64,000 bases of DNA from contig JAQVZS010000003.1 of assembly GCA_028708075.1 (NCBI GenBank), positions 14,980-78,979 of the forward strand. Direction: 5' to 3'. How positions within the stretch are numbered: position 1 is the first letter of the stretch; the number at the start of each line of letters is the position of its first letter. A program made the position numbers and the translations under genes. Source of the DNA: Massilibacteroides sp. GTDB lineage: Bacteria > Bacteroidota > Bacteroidia > Bacteroidales > Tannerellaceae. Under the pieces are notes generated by a model that ran no database searches, was not told where the DNA came from, and saw only the letters and a program-made list of their open reading frames with translations. This document shows, in pieces, positions 28,750 to 40,098 of the stretch.

Positions 28750-30051
28750 ATGCGTTTTTTATATGTTAGCCTGTTGGTCTTGCTTTTTAGTGGATGCGTG
28801 GAAGAAAAAAAAGAAAACGAAGATGTAGTTTCTTTTGTTCAGGTGCGGGATGGACAGTTTCTCCGGGATAATAAACCGATCTATTTTATAGGTGTAAATT
28901 TTTGGTATGCACCGATTTTGGGTTCTCAGGGAGAATTTGGTGACCGAAAACGTTTACTCGCTGAACTGAATTTTATGCAGGCGAATGGGATCACGAATGT
29001 AAGAGTATTGGTCGGCGCGGATGGTCCGGATGGTATCCCTTCGAAAATCTCGCCGACTTTGCAAAGAGCGCCAGGCGTTTATCATGCTGGTTTGTTGGAC
29101 GGACTGGATTTCTTTCTGAACGAACTCTCAAAGCGTAATATGTATGCTGTCCTTTATTTTCATAATACTTGGGAATGGAGCGGAGGATACGCGCAATACC
29201 TGAACTGGTCTGGATACGGTCCGGTGCCTATTCCTTCTATAGATGGATGGGACGCCTTCAATTGTTATGTTTCGTCGTTTTTCGATTGTGAATCTTGTAC
29301 GGTTTTATTTAAAAAACATATTCGTCATATCCTGATGCGTACAAATTTTTATAATAAAAGAAAATATGTTGAAGACCCAACTATTTTGTCTTGGCAAATA
29401 GCCAACGAACCTCGTCCGATGGGAGAAGCGAATAAAGCCGCTTATGAAAAATGGCTGAAAGAAATTGCCGCTTATATAAAAAATTTAGATTCCAACCATT
29501 TGGTGTCGACTGGTTCGGAAGGGGAAGTGGGCAGTGAAGACGATTTCGATTTATACAAACGGGTACATTCCGATCCGAATATCGATTATCTGACTATTCA
29601 TGTCTGGCCGAAAAACTGGGGTTGGATAGATGAGCAAAATATAACCGCGACTTTGGACAGCGCAATTATTAAGACTGATCATTACCTGAAGAAACATCTT
29701 GAATTAGCCCGGATTTTGAAAAAACCGATTGTCTTGGAAGAATTTGGGTTGCCGCGAGATCATCACCGGTATAAGACAGACGATTCGACGACTGCGAGAG
29801 ATAAATATTACGAACATATTTTCCGCTTAGTATCGGAAAATGCTGTTTCGGGAGATGTACTTGCTGGATGTAATTTCTGGGCATGGGGAGGCTTTGCCCG
29901 CCCCTCTGCCGATCATGTGTTTTGGATGAAAGGCGATGAATATATAGGAGATCCCGCTCAAGAGGAACAAGGGCTGAATTCTGTTTTCGATACGGATACT
30001 ACGATCGAGTTGATTAAACGCTATTCTACATTAAAATTAAACGCTGACTAA
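28750..30051 (+). CDS. GH5-type beta-mannanase-like lipoprotein
   Basis: 433 residues. A short signal with lipobox LFSGC (Cys16) predicts a lipoprotein. The catalytic module has IANEP with the acid/base Glu220, WEWSGGYAQYLNW, and the nucleophile region PIVLEEFG with Glu330/Glu331, the pattern of family 5 mannanases (subfamily 7-like). Such enzymes cut beta-1,4-mannan or glucomannan, often at the cell surface. It is a single-gene unit facing away from HTCS 2, its likely regulator. The mannan preference is inferred from overall similarity and is not certain. Confidence 0.85.
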   Translation: MRFLYVSLLVLLFSGCVEEKKENEDVVSFVQVRDGQFLRDNKPIYFIGVNFWYAPILGSQGEFGDRKRLLAELNFMQANGITNVRVLVGADGPDGIPSKISPTLQRAPGVYHAGLLDGLDFFLNELSKRNMYAVLYFHNTWEWSGGYAQYLNWSGYGPVPIPSIDGWDAFNCYVSSFFDCESCTVLFKKHIRHILMRTNFYNKRKYVEDPTILSWQIANEPRPMGEANKAAYEKWLKEIAAYIKNLDSNHLVSTGSEGEVGSEDDFDLYKRVHSDPNIDYLTIHVWPKNWGWIDEQNITATLDSAIIKTDHYLKKHLELARILKKPIVLEEFGLPRDHHRYKTDDSTTARDKYYEHIFRLVSENAVSGDVLAGCNFWAWGGFARPSADHVFWMKGDEYIGDPAQEEQGLNSVFDTDTTIELIKRYSTLKLNAD

Positions 30052-30152
30052 AAGACCGAATAGTTTAGAGGTAACCCAATCGCTATCTCAACTATTGCCA
30101 ATTCTGTTTATTTCAGGATTATTAAAAAAAATTCTATTAAAATAGAGATCGT

Positions 30153-31280
30153 TTATCTTTTGAGAATTGAGGATATTTCCTTGTACAAAATGGGAGCGGA
30201 AAGTTGAAAAACTTCTCTTACGCGCAGATCCGCATAAGCTGTTTTATCAAAGATGTCTTTTGTATTCATCATTTTGTTTTCTGTCCCGTAATAAATAGAA
30301 AAAGATCGATGCTGTTCTTTTATAAAACGTATTGCGTCTAAAAGTTTATTGGAGTCCCCCTTGCAATAGTATAGAAATCGATTCATATCGTGGTTGTCCA
30401 ACATTAAAACTAAATCAAAATCTGCCGGATAACGGGAAAAATGTTGATCTACTTTTTGTTGAAGTTTTTTATTTCCCATACATTTCTCCCCTTGTAATAT
30501 AGCCGATACGATTAAGTTGGTAAACTCAAAATCGAAAACACCGTCTAAAATGCCGATGTAATCTTTTTGAAGATTCTCTTGGTTGATTCCGAATAAATAA
30601 TTTCGCCATAAATGTTTTAGATAAATTGTATGAAAATAACGACGGGGAATCCTTTGGCCCCATACTTCACCAATAAAACTTATCTTCGAATTCTGCTGTT
30701 TAGATTCCTGAACTAAGCGGGATAAAAAGGCGAAAGGAACCCCTATAGTATGGTCTATACGGACATAATCAAATCCTAAGGATAGCCAATACTGACATGT
30801 TTTGATGATATAATTCGCAGTGTCCGGGTTGTTTAAATTAAATTTAGGAAGTTCTCTGTGTTGAAGAAAACTTCTATAGAAAGTCGGTGAAGAAATATAA
30901 AACCAATTTTTATAGGGGCTGTGAGGATTTTTTATGGCGTCTACAAAAAAAGGATGTTTGTATGAACAATGATTGGGAACAAAATCAAACATTAATTTTA
31001 TATTTCGGATGTGTGATTCCCGGATCAAATTTTGGACGTCGTTTATTGTCCCGAAATGAGAATCTACTTCATAAAAATTTTCCGTATGATACCCATGATA
31101 ACTGGTTGATTGCAGAAAAGGAGATAATAAAATCGTATTAAATCCCAGTTCTTTTATATAATCCAAATGCCCGATAATTCCTGCGAGATTGCCTCCCATA
31201 AAATGGTTATCGTTCTTCTCAGATGTAATATTCCCTGAAAATCGGTCGATAAGTATTTGATATATTATTTTTTGTTCCAT
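30153..31280 (-). CDS. GH13 alpha-amylase-family enzyme, cytoplasmic
   Basis: 375 residues, shorter than most GH13 amylases (usually 450-600). The catalytic regions are present in order: DFVPNH (99-104), YVRIDHT with nucleophile Asp176, FIGEVWG with acid/base Glu205, and LDNHD with Asp298. It appears to end soon after the barrel, without the usual C-terminal beta domain. No signal peptide is seen, so it should act in the cytoplasm on short alpha-glucans. Its start overlaps the end of the upstream membrane-protein gene by 16 bases, so the two are co-expressed. Hydrolase and transglycosylase activities cannot be told apart by eye. Confidence 0.87.
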   Translation of the reverse strand: MEQKIIYQILIDRFSGNITSEKNDNHFMGGNLAGIIGHLDYIKELGFNTILLSPFLQSTSYHGYHTENFYEVDSHFGTINDVQNLIRESHIRNIKLMFDFVPNHCSYKHPFFVDAIKNPHSPYKNWFYISSPTFYRSFLQHRELPKFNLNNPDTANYIIKTCQYWLSLGFDYVRIDHTIGVPFAFLSRLVQESKQQNSKISFIGEVWGQRIPRRYFHTIYLKHLWRNYLFGINQENLQKDYIGILDGVFDFEFTNLIVSAILQGEKCMGNKKLQQKVDQHFSRYPADFDLVLMLDNHDMNRFLYYCKGDSNKLLDAIRFIKEQHRSFSIYYGTENKMMNTKDIFDKTAYADLRVREVFQLSAPILYKEISSILKR

Positions 31281-32815
31281 AGGTTGTTGATCGCAAGGCG
31301 AATGTTTTTTATAAATCTAAAGTTCCTTTTATTAGAAAGGTATAAATAATAAGCAAGTAAGACAAGCAGCACAACAATTAGCAAGATTAATATTGAATTA
31401 ACAAGATAGTTCAACCATTGATCCTTAGCATTGAGTAAAGAAATCGATACTTGAAGAACACCGATTCCAACTGTTATAAAAGTTAAGAGTCGGATAGTCT
31501 TATTGGTTTTGTCCGTACTCTCGTTTTCAAGTAATATAATCGTACGGTTATATTTTTCTTTCAAACGTGCAGTAAGTTCCGGTATAGAAAAACTGGAAAG
31601 AAGCAGCGATTGAATATTAATCATTTCCGGGGCACCAAAAATATTTTTTTCGATTTCTTTAAATAACGTATTTTGATAGATTCTTAATTTTTTTACTCGG
31701 ATGGAATTCTTTTCGTTTGATTGCTTCAACATCATGTCTGATTTATCCATTGCTTTAATGATTTTCATTTTTCGGAAAGAGATGTCCTGAAAAATGAATA
31801 AAAACATACTTCTCACACCGGGAATACAAGGATATAACTCACAAAATGCTTTATATTTTTGATTTAAATGCTCATCGGTATTTTTATATTGATATTTATG
31901 GAAAATACTAATCTGGCTATTTTTATAATCTTCCATCATATGAGTCGGATTATAATATAATATCAAGCAATTTGAATGAATAAAGTAGAAACATTCGAAA
32001 GGTCTTAAACTCCATTTCATCTGTAATCTTTTTGCCGCTTCTTCCTGATTAATAAACTGCCACCCTTCGTCACTAGTGATTAATCCGTATATCATTGCTG
32101 CGTTCTTATATCCATATTCCGTAGCTGAAGAAATAGAATTATCTTGATAATTGATTGTAGGATATAATTCTAATAAAGAATTGCTGATCTCCAACTTTTC
32201 TATCCATTCGTTATTTATTTGCTTGTCATGGATTATCTGATTTAGGTCTATTAACCAGTTTTTTAACCGGTCAATTATTAACATGTCGTTATCTTCCCCA
32301 ATCCGGCAGAAGAGTTTATTTTTGAAGAATAGATGTTTTATGAAGATAATTTCGTCTGCCGAACGATTTTCCAATGGAATAAGGAGTAATAAATGAGTTT
32401 GTATCTCCTCGTCATTCACTTCTACATGGGAATGCAATGTGAGTAGTAGATCAAAAGAAAACGAACATTTTTTCCCTTTGATGCTTTCGTAGGTATAGGA
32501 AACAGGATAGCGTCCTAATAAAAATTGAAGAGCAAAATTGTTGTGGTTCTTATCGTCAAGAAATTTATCGGCAACTGAGACACAGTGGCAGAGAAAACTG
32601 CCTTCGTATTTTATCTTTTGATTGCAAGCCATTACCGGACATACATTCGGGAAGCATGTCCGGAAAAAAGAAATTAATTCCTTTTTTTGCTCATAACAAA
32701 TTTCGTTGTTATTAATATTGTTCTTAATTTTTTTATAATATTCCCGGTTTAATAAATTGGATTTATTCGTTTCAAATGGGATATTAAAACATAAGGAGCC
32801 ATTAAATGTCTGCAT
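31265..32815 (-). CDS. Unknown membrane protein coupled to GH13 gene
   Basis: 516 residues; I do not recognise a family. The first about 430 residues lack a signal peptide and look cytoplasmic. They include a Cys-rich patch (CFPNVCPVMAC, then CHC) around residues 54-79 and a charged, probably helical stretch before the membrane. Two hydrophobic helices (about 443-461 and 468-493) with a short loop end in a basic tail, a topology like CorA-type C-termini but without the GMN motif. It is AT-rich and is the first gene of a two-gene unit with the GH13 enzyme, with a 16-base overlap. It may anchor, regulate or feed the enzyme; this is inference. Confidence 0.7.
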   Translation of the reverse strand: MQTFNGSLCFNIPFETNKSNLLNREYYKKIKNNINNNEICYEQKKELISFFRTCFPNVCPVMACNQKIKYEGSFLCHCVSVADKFLDDKNHNNFALQFLLGRYPVSYTYESIKGKKCSFSFDLLLTLHSHVEVNDEEIQTHLLLLIPLENRSADEIIFIKHLFFKNKLFCRIGEDNDMLIIDRLKNWLIDLNQIIHDKQINNEWIEKLEISNSLLELYPTINYQDNSISSATEYGYKNAAMIYGLITSDEGWQFINQEEAAKRLQMKWSLRPFECFYFIHSNCLILYYNPTHMMEDYKNSQISIFHKYQYKNTDEHLNQKYKAFCELYPCIPGVRSMFLFIFQDISFRKMKIIKAMDKSDMMLKQSNEKNSIRVKKLRIYQNTLFKEIEKNIFGAPEMINIQSLLLSSFSIPELTARLKEKYNRTIILLENESTDKTNKTIRLLTFITVGIGVLQVSISLLNAKDQWLNYLVNSILILLIVVLLVLLAYYLYLSNKRNFRFIKNIRLAINNLWNKK

Positions 32816-32849
32816 ATTCGTATGTTTTTACAGAGCAAGATTATAATAA

Positions 32850-32857
32850 CAAAGATA
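32850..32857 (-). promoter_or_regulatory. Candidate -7 box for the membrane protein/GH13 unit
   Basis: Reads TATCTTTG on the minus strand, 34 bases upstream of the ATG at 32815. A GTTG at 32879-32882 with a 21-base spacer could be a weak -33 element. Confidence 0.35.
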
Positions 32858-33093
32858 ATAAAGAAGTGTTTTTTTAATCAACAAAATCCACCTAATTCAT
32901 TTTGACATTAAATAAACTGTTTTTCTTTCTTAGAATGGGTTATAATTGGATGAAAATGGTGTTTCTGCTTCCGGTTCGAAATAAACGGTGATGCGTTCCA
33001 CATGGTTTTGAATAATTTGCCGAAAAGATCCTGAGCATATTTATTGGTCCAGGTAAATTTTTACTCATGAATAGTCCGGTAGAAAGAGGTATG

Positions 33094-33121
33094 TTTGAAC
33101 AACGGAAATTAATTATCTTTG
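33094..33121 (+). promoter_or_regulatory. Candidate promoter for the DUF2179 gene
   Basis: TATCTTTG at 33114-33121 matches the -7 consensus and lies 26 bases before the ATG. TTTG at 33094-33097 could serve as -33, although the 16-base spacer is shorter than the usual 19. Confidence 0.4.
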
Positions 33122-33147
33122 TCTTCTAAACATTTAAATAGAGGCTC

Positions 33148-33711
33148 ATGTTTGATTTTCTGGATGTATACCCCTGGCTATTGCCGTTTATTATTTTCTT
33201 TGGACGTATTTGCGATGTTTCATTGGGAACATTACGTATTATTTTTGTGTCGAAAGGAGAACGCTACAAGGCGCCTATTGTCGGTTTTTTTGAGGTTTTT
33301 ATCTGGATAGTGGTTATTTCTCAGGTTTTATCGCGTGCTGATGGTTTAGTTTCGTATTTGTCTTATGCGGGAGGTTACGCAGCCGGCAATTTCGTAGGGA
33401 TTTTAATTGAACGCCGGATTGCTTTCGGTGTGATTCTGTTTCGTGTGTTTACACAAAAAAACGGATTGGAACTGACTAAAGAACTAAATTCAAAAGGATT
33501 TGGCTCTACTTGTATACATGGACAGGGCTCTGTATCCAAGGTCGATGTGGTAGAATCTGTTTTTGACCGGAAGTTTGAGAAAGATGTGGATGAAATTGTG
33601 CGTGGATTCGATCCGAACGCATTTTATATCGTTGAAGATATACGTTCGAAACAACGGGGAATATTCGGACGTTCGTCTTCTATATTCCGTTATGGTCGAC
33701 CGGGGAAATAG
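33148..33711 (+). CDS. DUF2179 / DUF5698 membrane protein
   Basis: 187 residues. Three hydrophobic segments in the first about 95 residues (opening LPFIIFFGRICDVSLGTLRI) are followed by a soluble C-terminal domain ending in the basic stretch RSKQRGIFGRSS. This is the layout of the small YebE/DUF2179-type membrane proteins found in many Firmicutes and Bacteroidota; no function is established. The ATG at 33148 is preferred over the out-of-frame ATG at 33119. ligA begins about 100 bases downstream on the same strand. Confidence 0.82.
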   Translation: MFDFLDVYPWLLPFIIFFGRICDVSLGTLRIIFVSKGERYKAPIVGFFEVFIWIVVISQVLSRADGLVSYLSYAGGYAAGNFVGILIERRIAFGVILFRVFTQKNGLELTKELNSKGFGSTCIHGQGSVSKVDVVESVFDRKFEKDVDEIVRGFDPNAFYIVEDIRSKQRGIFGRSSSIFRYGRPGK

Positions 33712-33808
33712 TATCTTTTAATAAGGGCGTAATAGAGAGTTACGTTCTTTTTTTTATTTTTGGGTGTTACAATCGCGTTTTTGTGCTATTGTAAAAATGT
33801 ATAATTAA

Positions 33809-36343
<2,535 letters not shown>

Positions 36344-36354
36344 TATTATTTCTC

Positions 36355-36362
36355 TATTTTTG
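36355..36362 (+). promoter_or_regulatory. Candidate -7 box for dapA
   Basis: TATTTTTG, matching TAnnTTTG, lies 36 bases before the dapA ATG. A -33 element at normal spacing is not evident. Confidence 0.3.
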
Positions 36363-36398
36363 CAAGATAAAAGAATTAAGAAGAGGAACTAAATCTCC

Positions 36399-37292
36399 AT
36401 GGCAGATATTAATTTAAAGGGAATGGGGGTAGCTTTAATAACCCCTTTTAAAGAAGACGAGAGTGTGGATTATGATGCCCTAATCCGTTTAGTCGATTAT
36501 CAATTACAGAATGGAACGGATTATCTCGTTGTACTTGGTACGACAGCTGAAACACCGACTTTGACGGAAGACGAAAAGAAAAAGATAATTAGCCTGGTCG
36601 TATCCAAAGTGAAAGGACAAATCCCCATCGTGTTGGGCGTCGGAGGAAATTGTACCCGTTCCGTTGTGGAGAAATTGAAGAACGATAATTTTGAAGGGAT
36701 TGACGCTGTTTTGTCGGTAACCCCTTATTACAACAAACCTTCTCAGGAAGGATTATATCAACATTATAAGGCTGTATCCGAAGCGACGCGGTTGCCCCTT
36801 GTCCTTTACAATGTGCCTGGACGGACGGGTGTTAACATGACTGCTGAAACGACTTTGCGTATAGCCCGAGAATTTAAAAATGTTATTGCGGTAAAAGAAG
36901 CGTCGGGTAACATCACTCAAATGGATGATATCATTAAAAATAAACCGGCGAATTTTAATGTGATTTCAGGTGACGACGGAATTACTTTTCCGTTGATAAC
37001 ACTGGGTGCTATTGGGGTTATTTCTGTTATCGGCAATGCTTTCCCTCGTGAATTCAGCCGTATGGTTCGCTTGGGGTTAGCCAGTGACTACGATAATGCC
37101 CGGACGATTCATCATAGTTTTACAGAATTATTTGATTTGTTGTTTGTAGATGGAAATCCGGCGGGAGTGAAGAGTATGTTGAATGCAATGGGTTTTATAG
37201 AGAATAAATTGCGTTTGCCTTTGGTGCCTACCCGGATTACCACATTCGAGAAAATACGGACAGTTTTGAATCGACTGAATATTAAGTGTTGA
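36399..37292 (+). CDS. dapA: 4-hydroxy-tetrahydrodipicolinate synthase
   Basis: 297 residues of the TIM-barrel DapA family. The Schiff-base lysine is Lys166 in AVKEASGN, the catalytic Tyr137 lies in YNVPGRTG, and the substrate loop GTTAETPTL is at 47-55. It condenses pyruvate with aspartate semialdehyde in lysine and diaminopimelate synthesis, which feeds peptidoglycan. It follows the ligA unit by about 55 bases. Confidence 0.95.
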   Translation: MADINLKGMGVALITPFKEDESVDYDALIRLVDYQLQNGTDYLVVLGTTAETPTLTEDEKKKIISLVVSKVKGQIPIVLGVGGNCTRSVVEKLKNDNFEGIDAVLSVTPYYNKPSQEGLYQHYKAVSEATRLPLVLYNVPGRTGVNMTAETTLRIAREFKNVIAVKEASGNITQMDDIIKNKPANFNVISGDDGITFPLITLGAIGVISVIGNAFPREFSRMVRLGLASDYDNARTIHHSFTELFDLLFVDGNPAGVKSMLNAMGFIENKLRLPLVPTRITTFEKIRTVLNRLNIKC

Positions 37293-37377
37293 TTATTCTG
37301 AATATAGAGGGAATCAATACGATGTTTTTTCTATACTGTCGAAACAAGTGAGTTTTAACCATTCAAATCAGGTTTTT

Positions 37378-37920
37378 ATGAGAACAGTTTTAATCTTGTC
37401 GATGATCGTGTTGTTTCCCCTTTTTATGATGAGCCAAAAGGCTTCTTTTTATGATTTTACGGTGAAGTCTATTGATGGTACAGATTTTCCGTTGAGCAAC
37501 TTGAAAGGGAAAAAAGTTTTGGTGGTCAATGTCGCTTCTAAATGTGGGTTGACACCTCAATATGAAGAATTACAAGCTTTATATACGAAATATGCCAGTC
37601 GCGGGTTTGTTGTTGTCGGATTTCCTGCTAATAATTTCAAAGAGCAAGAACCCGGGACAAATGCTGAGATACAAGCTTTTTGTACATTAAATTATGGTGT
37701 GACTTTTCCTATGATGGCAAAAATATCCGTGAAAGGAGAAGATATGGCACCTTTATATAAGTGGTTGACAACACAATCTGAAAATGGGAAGCGGGACGCT
37801 GAAGTTGCATGGAATTTTCAGAAATTTATGATTGATGAGAAAGGAGAATGGGTCGATTGTATTCCTCCCAAATTATCTCCATTCAGCGATGAAATTGTTC
37901 GTTGGATAGAAGGCGAATAA
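37378..37920 (+). CDS. Glutathione peroxidase family thiol peroxidase
   Basis: From the ATG at 37378 the protein has 180 residues with a hydrophobic N-terminus (MRTVLILSMIVLF) that could be a signal peptide; a GTG at 37348 would add ten unlikely residues. The peroxidatic Cys is in VNVASKCGLTPQYEEL and the conserved Trp in VAWNFQKF. The second motif is FPANNFKEQEPG, where many family members have FPCNQF. Such changes are seen in thioredoxin-dependent, envelope-located relatives. It probably removes hydrogen or lipid peroxides. Confidence 0.9.
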   Translation: MRTVLILSMIVLFPLFMMSQKASFYDFTVKSIDGTDFPLSNLKGKKVLVVNVASKCGLTPQYEELQALYTKYASRGFVVVGFPANNFKEQEPGTNAEIQAFCTLNYGVTFPMMAKISVKGEDMAPLYKWLTTQSENGKRDAEVAWNFQKFMIDEKGEWVDCIPPKLSPFSDEIVRWIEGE

Positions 37921-37985
37921 TTGACAATATGAAGAAAATAATTAATTATTTAACTATTTGTGAAGGTTATATAGAATTGTTTTTT

Positions 37986-37993
37986 TACCTTTG
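37986..37993 (+). promoter_or_regulatory. -7 box of the rpmB ribosomal-protein operon
   Basis: TACCTTTG followed by CA is the classic strong Bacteroidota -7 box. It lies about 190 bases upstream of rpmB, leaving a long untranslated leader that could hold regulation. TTTG at 37957-37960 is 25 bases upstream, wider than normal for a -33. Confidence 0.5.
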
Positions 37994-38183
37994 CACTCCA
38001 AAAGATGTGAAGCGATTTGGTTTTCACATGTTTTGTCCTTTGTGTCTGTTCGTGATGCTAGTTCAGAAAAAAGGGATATTGTTTTTATGGGGAATTAAGG
38101 TTGTACATTTTATTGTATTCTCTTTAAATCAGGCATAATTTTTTATTAAATAGCGAATAACAAAAATAAAATTTAAGATAGAG

Positions 38184-38423
38184 ATGTCCAAAATTTGTCA
38201 AATTACCGGGAAAAAAGCGATGGTTGGCAACAACGTTTCTCACTCAAACAAAAGGACGAAACGTAAGTTTAATGTTAACCTATTTCAGAAAAAGTTCTAT
38301 TGGGTAGAACAGGATTGTTGGATCAGCCTGAATATATCAGCATCAGGCTTGCGTACGATAAATAAATTAGGCTTGGATGCTGCTCTAAAAATGGCGGCTG
38401 AAAAAGGATATTTAAACGCTTAA
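38184..38423 (+). CDS. rpmB: 50S ribosomal protein L28
   Basis: 79 residues beginning [20 protein letters not shown], the L28 signature, with [13 protein letters not shown] in the middle. It is the first gene of a three-gene unit with rpmG and the DUF4295 gene, at spacings of 15 bases. L28 is part of the large ribosomal subunit. Confidence 0.96.
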   Translation: MSKICQITGKKAMVGNNVSHSNKRTKRKFNVNLFQKKFYWVEQDCWISLNISASGLRTINKLGLDAALKMAAEKGYLNA

Positions 38424-38438
38424 TGGGGAGGATGTAAA

Positions 38439-38627
38439 ATGGCTAAGAAAGCAAAAGGCAATAGAGTGCAGGTAATATTGGAATGTACCGAACACAAAGA
38501 AAGTGGTATGCCCGGTACTTCACGGTATATAACCACCAAGAACAGAAAAAATACAACGCAACGATTGGAATTGAAAAAGTATAATCCGATTTTGCGGAAA
38601 ATGACGATACACAAAGAAATTAAGTAA
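38439..38627 (+). CDS. rpmG: 50S ribosomal protein L33
   Basis: 62 residues: [19 protein letters not shown] at the start and a basic C-terminus [20 protein letters not shown], as in L33. The usual paired cysteines of the zinc-binding form are missing (only one Cys is present), so this is the zinc-free type. It sits between rpmB and the DUF4295 gene. Confidence 0.95.
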   Translation: MAKKAKGNRVQVILECTEHKESGMPGTSRYITTKNRKNTTQRLELKKYNPILRKMTIHKEIK

Positions 38628-38642
38628 TAGGGAGATTAAACA

Positions 38643-38795
38643 ATGGCAAAAAAAGCGGTTGCAACATTTAAGAAAGGTGACGGACGTACCTATTCAAAAG
38701 TGATTAAAATGGTGAAGTCTCCAAAAACGGGAGCTTATACATTTCAGGAAGAAATGATACCCAACGAAGCTGTGAAAGATTATTTTGCGAAATAA
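38643..38795 (+). CDS. DUF4295 small basic protein
   Basis: A 50-residue basic protein starting MAKKAVATFKKGDGRTYSKV and ending VKDYFAK. It lies 15 bases after rpmG and before a strong terminator. This little gene follows rpmG throughout the Bacteroidales. Its position and charge suggest a ribosome-associated role, but the function is not established. Confidence 0.88.
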   Translation: MAKKAVATFKKGDGRTYSKVIKMVKSPKTGAYTFQEEMIPNEAVKDYFAK

Positions 38796-38817
38796 TTCGT
38801 TGGAAAATATAAGATGA

Positions 38818-38851
38818 AGCCCTCTTCTGTTTTATCGGAAGAGGGCTTTTT
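38818..38851 (+). terminator. Rho-independent terminator of the rpmB-rpmG-DUF4295 operon
   Basis: Perfect 10-base stem AGCCCTCTTC/GAAGAGGGCT (38818-38827 and 38838-38847) with a 10-base loop and a run of Ts starting at 38847. It is 22 bases past the DUF4295 stop. Confidence 0.9.
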
Positions 38852-38902
38852 CTATAATATGAACTTTTTCTTTTTATGCATCGGGAGAATAAATATATTT
38901 CT

Positions 38903-38910
38903 TAATTTTG
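38903..38910 (+). promoter_or_regulatory. Candidate -7 box for dnaN
   Basis: TAATTTTG matches TAnnTTTG and lies 40 bases before the dnaN ATG, just beyond the preceding terminator. No clear -33 was seen. Confidence 0.35.
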
Positions 38911-38950
38911 TTCTTTAATCAATTGATATAACTGTAAATAATATACGCTT

Positions 38951-40075
38951 ATGAAATTTGATGTATCAAGCACCGCATTATTGTCACGTTTGCAATCGAT
39001 AAGCAAGGTGATCGCTTCGAAAAATTCTTTGCCTATTTTGGATAGTTTTCTATTTCAGTTGGGAGGAAACAAGTTGACGATAACAGCTTCGGACTCCGAA
39101 ACCAGACTCGTTACTTCAGTCGACGTACTGCATGTCGAGGGCGAAGGGTTGTTTGCCATATCTGCGAAGATCCTGCTTGATCCTTTGAAAGAATTGCCGG
39201 AACAACCGCTGACTTTTACGATTAACGATGAAAATATGGAAGTGTTTATTCATTTCCAGAATGGACAATATAATTTTATCGGGCAACGAGGGGATACCTA
39301 TCCACAACAAAGACCGTTTGGAGAAAATGTTACTATTGTTCAAATTGAAGCCCAGATGTTGTTGAATGGATTGGGACGTGCTTTGTTTGCTACGGCTGAT
39401 GATGAACTTCGTCCCGTTATGAATGGCGTTTATTTTGATATAAATACGGACAGTTTGACTTTTGTCGCTTCCGATGGACATAAATTGGCTCGGCTGCGAA
39501 ATTTCTCTATTAAGGGTGAAGAGAGGGCGGCCTTTATTTTGCCCAAAAAACCGGCGAACTTATTGCGTTCTATTTTACAGAAAGAACAAGAGATTATTGT
39601 GGTAAAATTTGATGAAAACAATGCTTGTTTTACATGCTCTAATTTCGAGATGGTTTGTCGTTTAATCGAAGGGCGTTATCCGAATTATAACAGTGTGATT
39701 CCTCAGGATAATCCATATAAAGTAATTATTGACAGGCTTTCGTTCTTGAATGCTTTGAAACGTGTTTCGGTTTTTTCCAACCCGGCGAGTAGCTTGGTGA
39801 AACTGCATCTCTTGGATAATGAAATGATTGTTTCGGCTCAAGATATTGATTTTTCAACTTCAGCGGAAGAGAAGATTATTTGCCAATATTCAGATCCCGA
39901 GTTGAAGATAGGGTTTAAAGCGACTTTTTTGATTGAAATATTGAGTAATATAGCGGCTGAAGAAGTCATTATGGAATTGGCTGATCCTACACGTGCAGGA
40001 ACGATTGTCCCGTCGGAAAACGAAGAAAATGAAGACTTGTTGATGTTACTCATGCCGATGATGTTGAATGAATAA
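38951..40075 (+). CDS. dnaN: DNA polymerase III beta sliding clamp
   Basis: 374 residues, the usual clamp length, with three repeated clamp folds. It opens MKFDVSSTALLSRLQSISKV and contains the typical FVASDGHKLA segment near residues 174-183. It forms a ring that tethers polymerase III to DNA. It begins a long same-strand run dnaN-exonuclease-alcohol dehydrogenase-coaBC-DUF4835-recN-rlmB-ridA with small gaps or overlaps throughout. Confidence 0.96.
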   Translation: MKFDVSSTALLSRLQSISKVIASKNSLPILDSFLFQLGGNKLTITASDSETRLVTSVDVLHVEGEGLFAISAKILLDPLKELPEQPLTFTINDENMEVFIHFQNGQYNFIGQRGDTYPQQRPFGENVTIVQIEAQMLLNGLGRALFATADDELRPVMNGVYFDINTDSLTFVASDGHKLARLRNFSIKGEERAAFILPKKPANLLRSILQKEQEIIVVKFDENNACFTCSNFEMVCRLIEGRYPNYNSVIPQDNPYKVIIDRLSFLNALKRVSVFSNPASSLVKLHLLDNEMIVSAQDIDFSTSAEEKIICQYSDPELKIGFKATFLIEILSNIAAEEVIMELADPTRAGTIVPSENEENEDLLMLLMPMMLNE

Positions 40076-40098
40076 ATCAATGTATTAAATAAAACATA

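Larger units (their letters stand above)
32816..33147. other. 332-base intergenic stretch with a possible coding remnant
   Basis: Between two divergent genes. Promoter-like boxes sit at both ends. On the minus strand a frame from about 33036 down to a TAA at 32930-32932 reads SFRQIIQNHVERITVYF then EPEAETPFSSNYNPF, which looks like the C-terminal end of a lost protein. It is preceded by a stop codon and has no usable start. I do not recognise the family. Confidence 0.35.

Noticed and set aside
37902..38138. 78-codon plus-strand frame between the peroxidase gene and rpmB
   Set aside because: It spans the rpmB promoter and leader, and its translation has no recognisable features.
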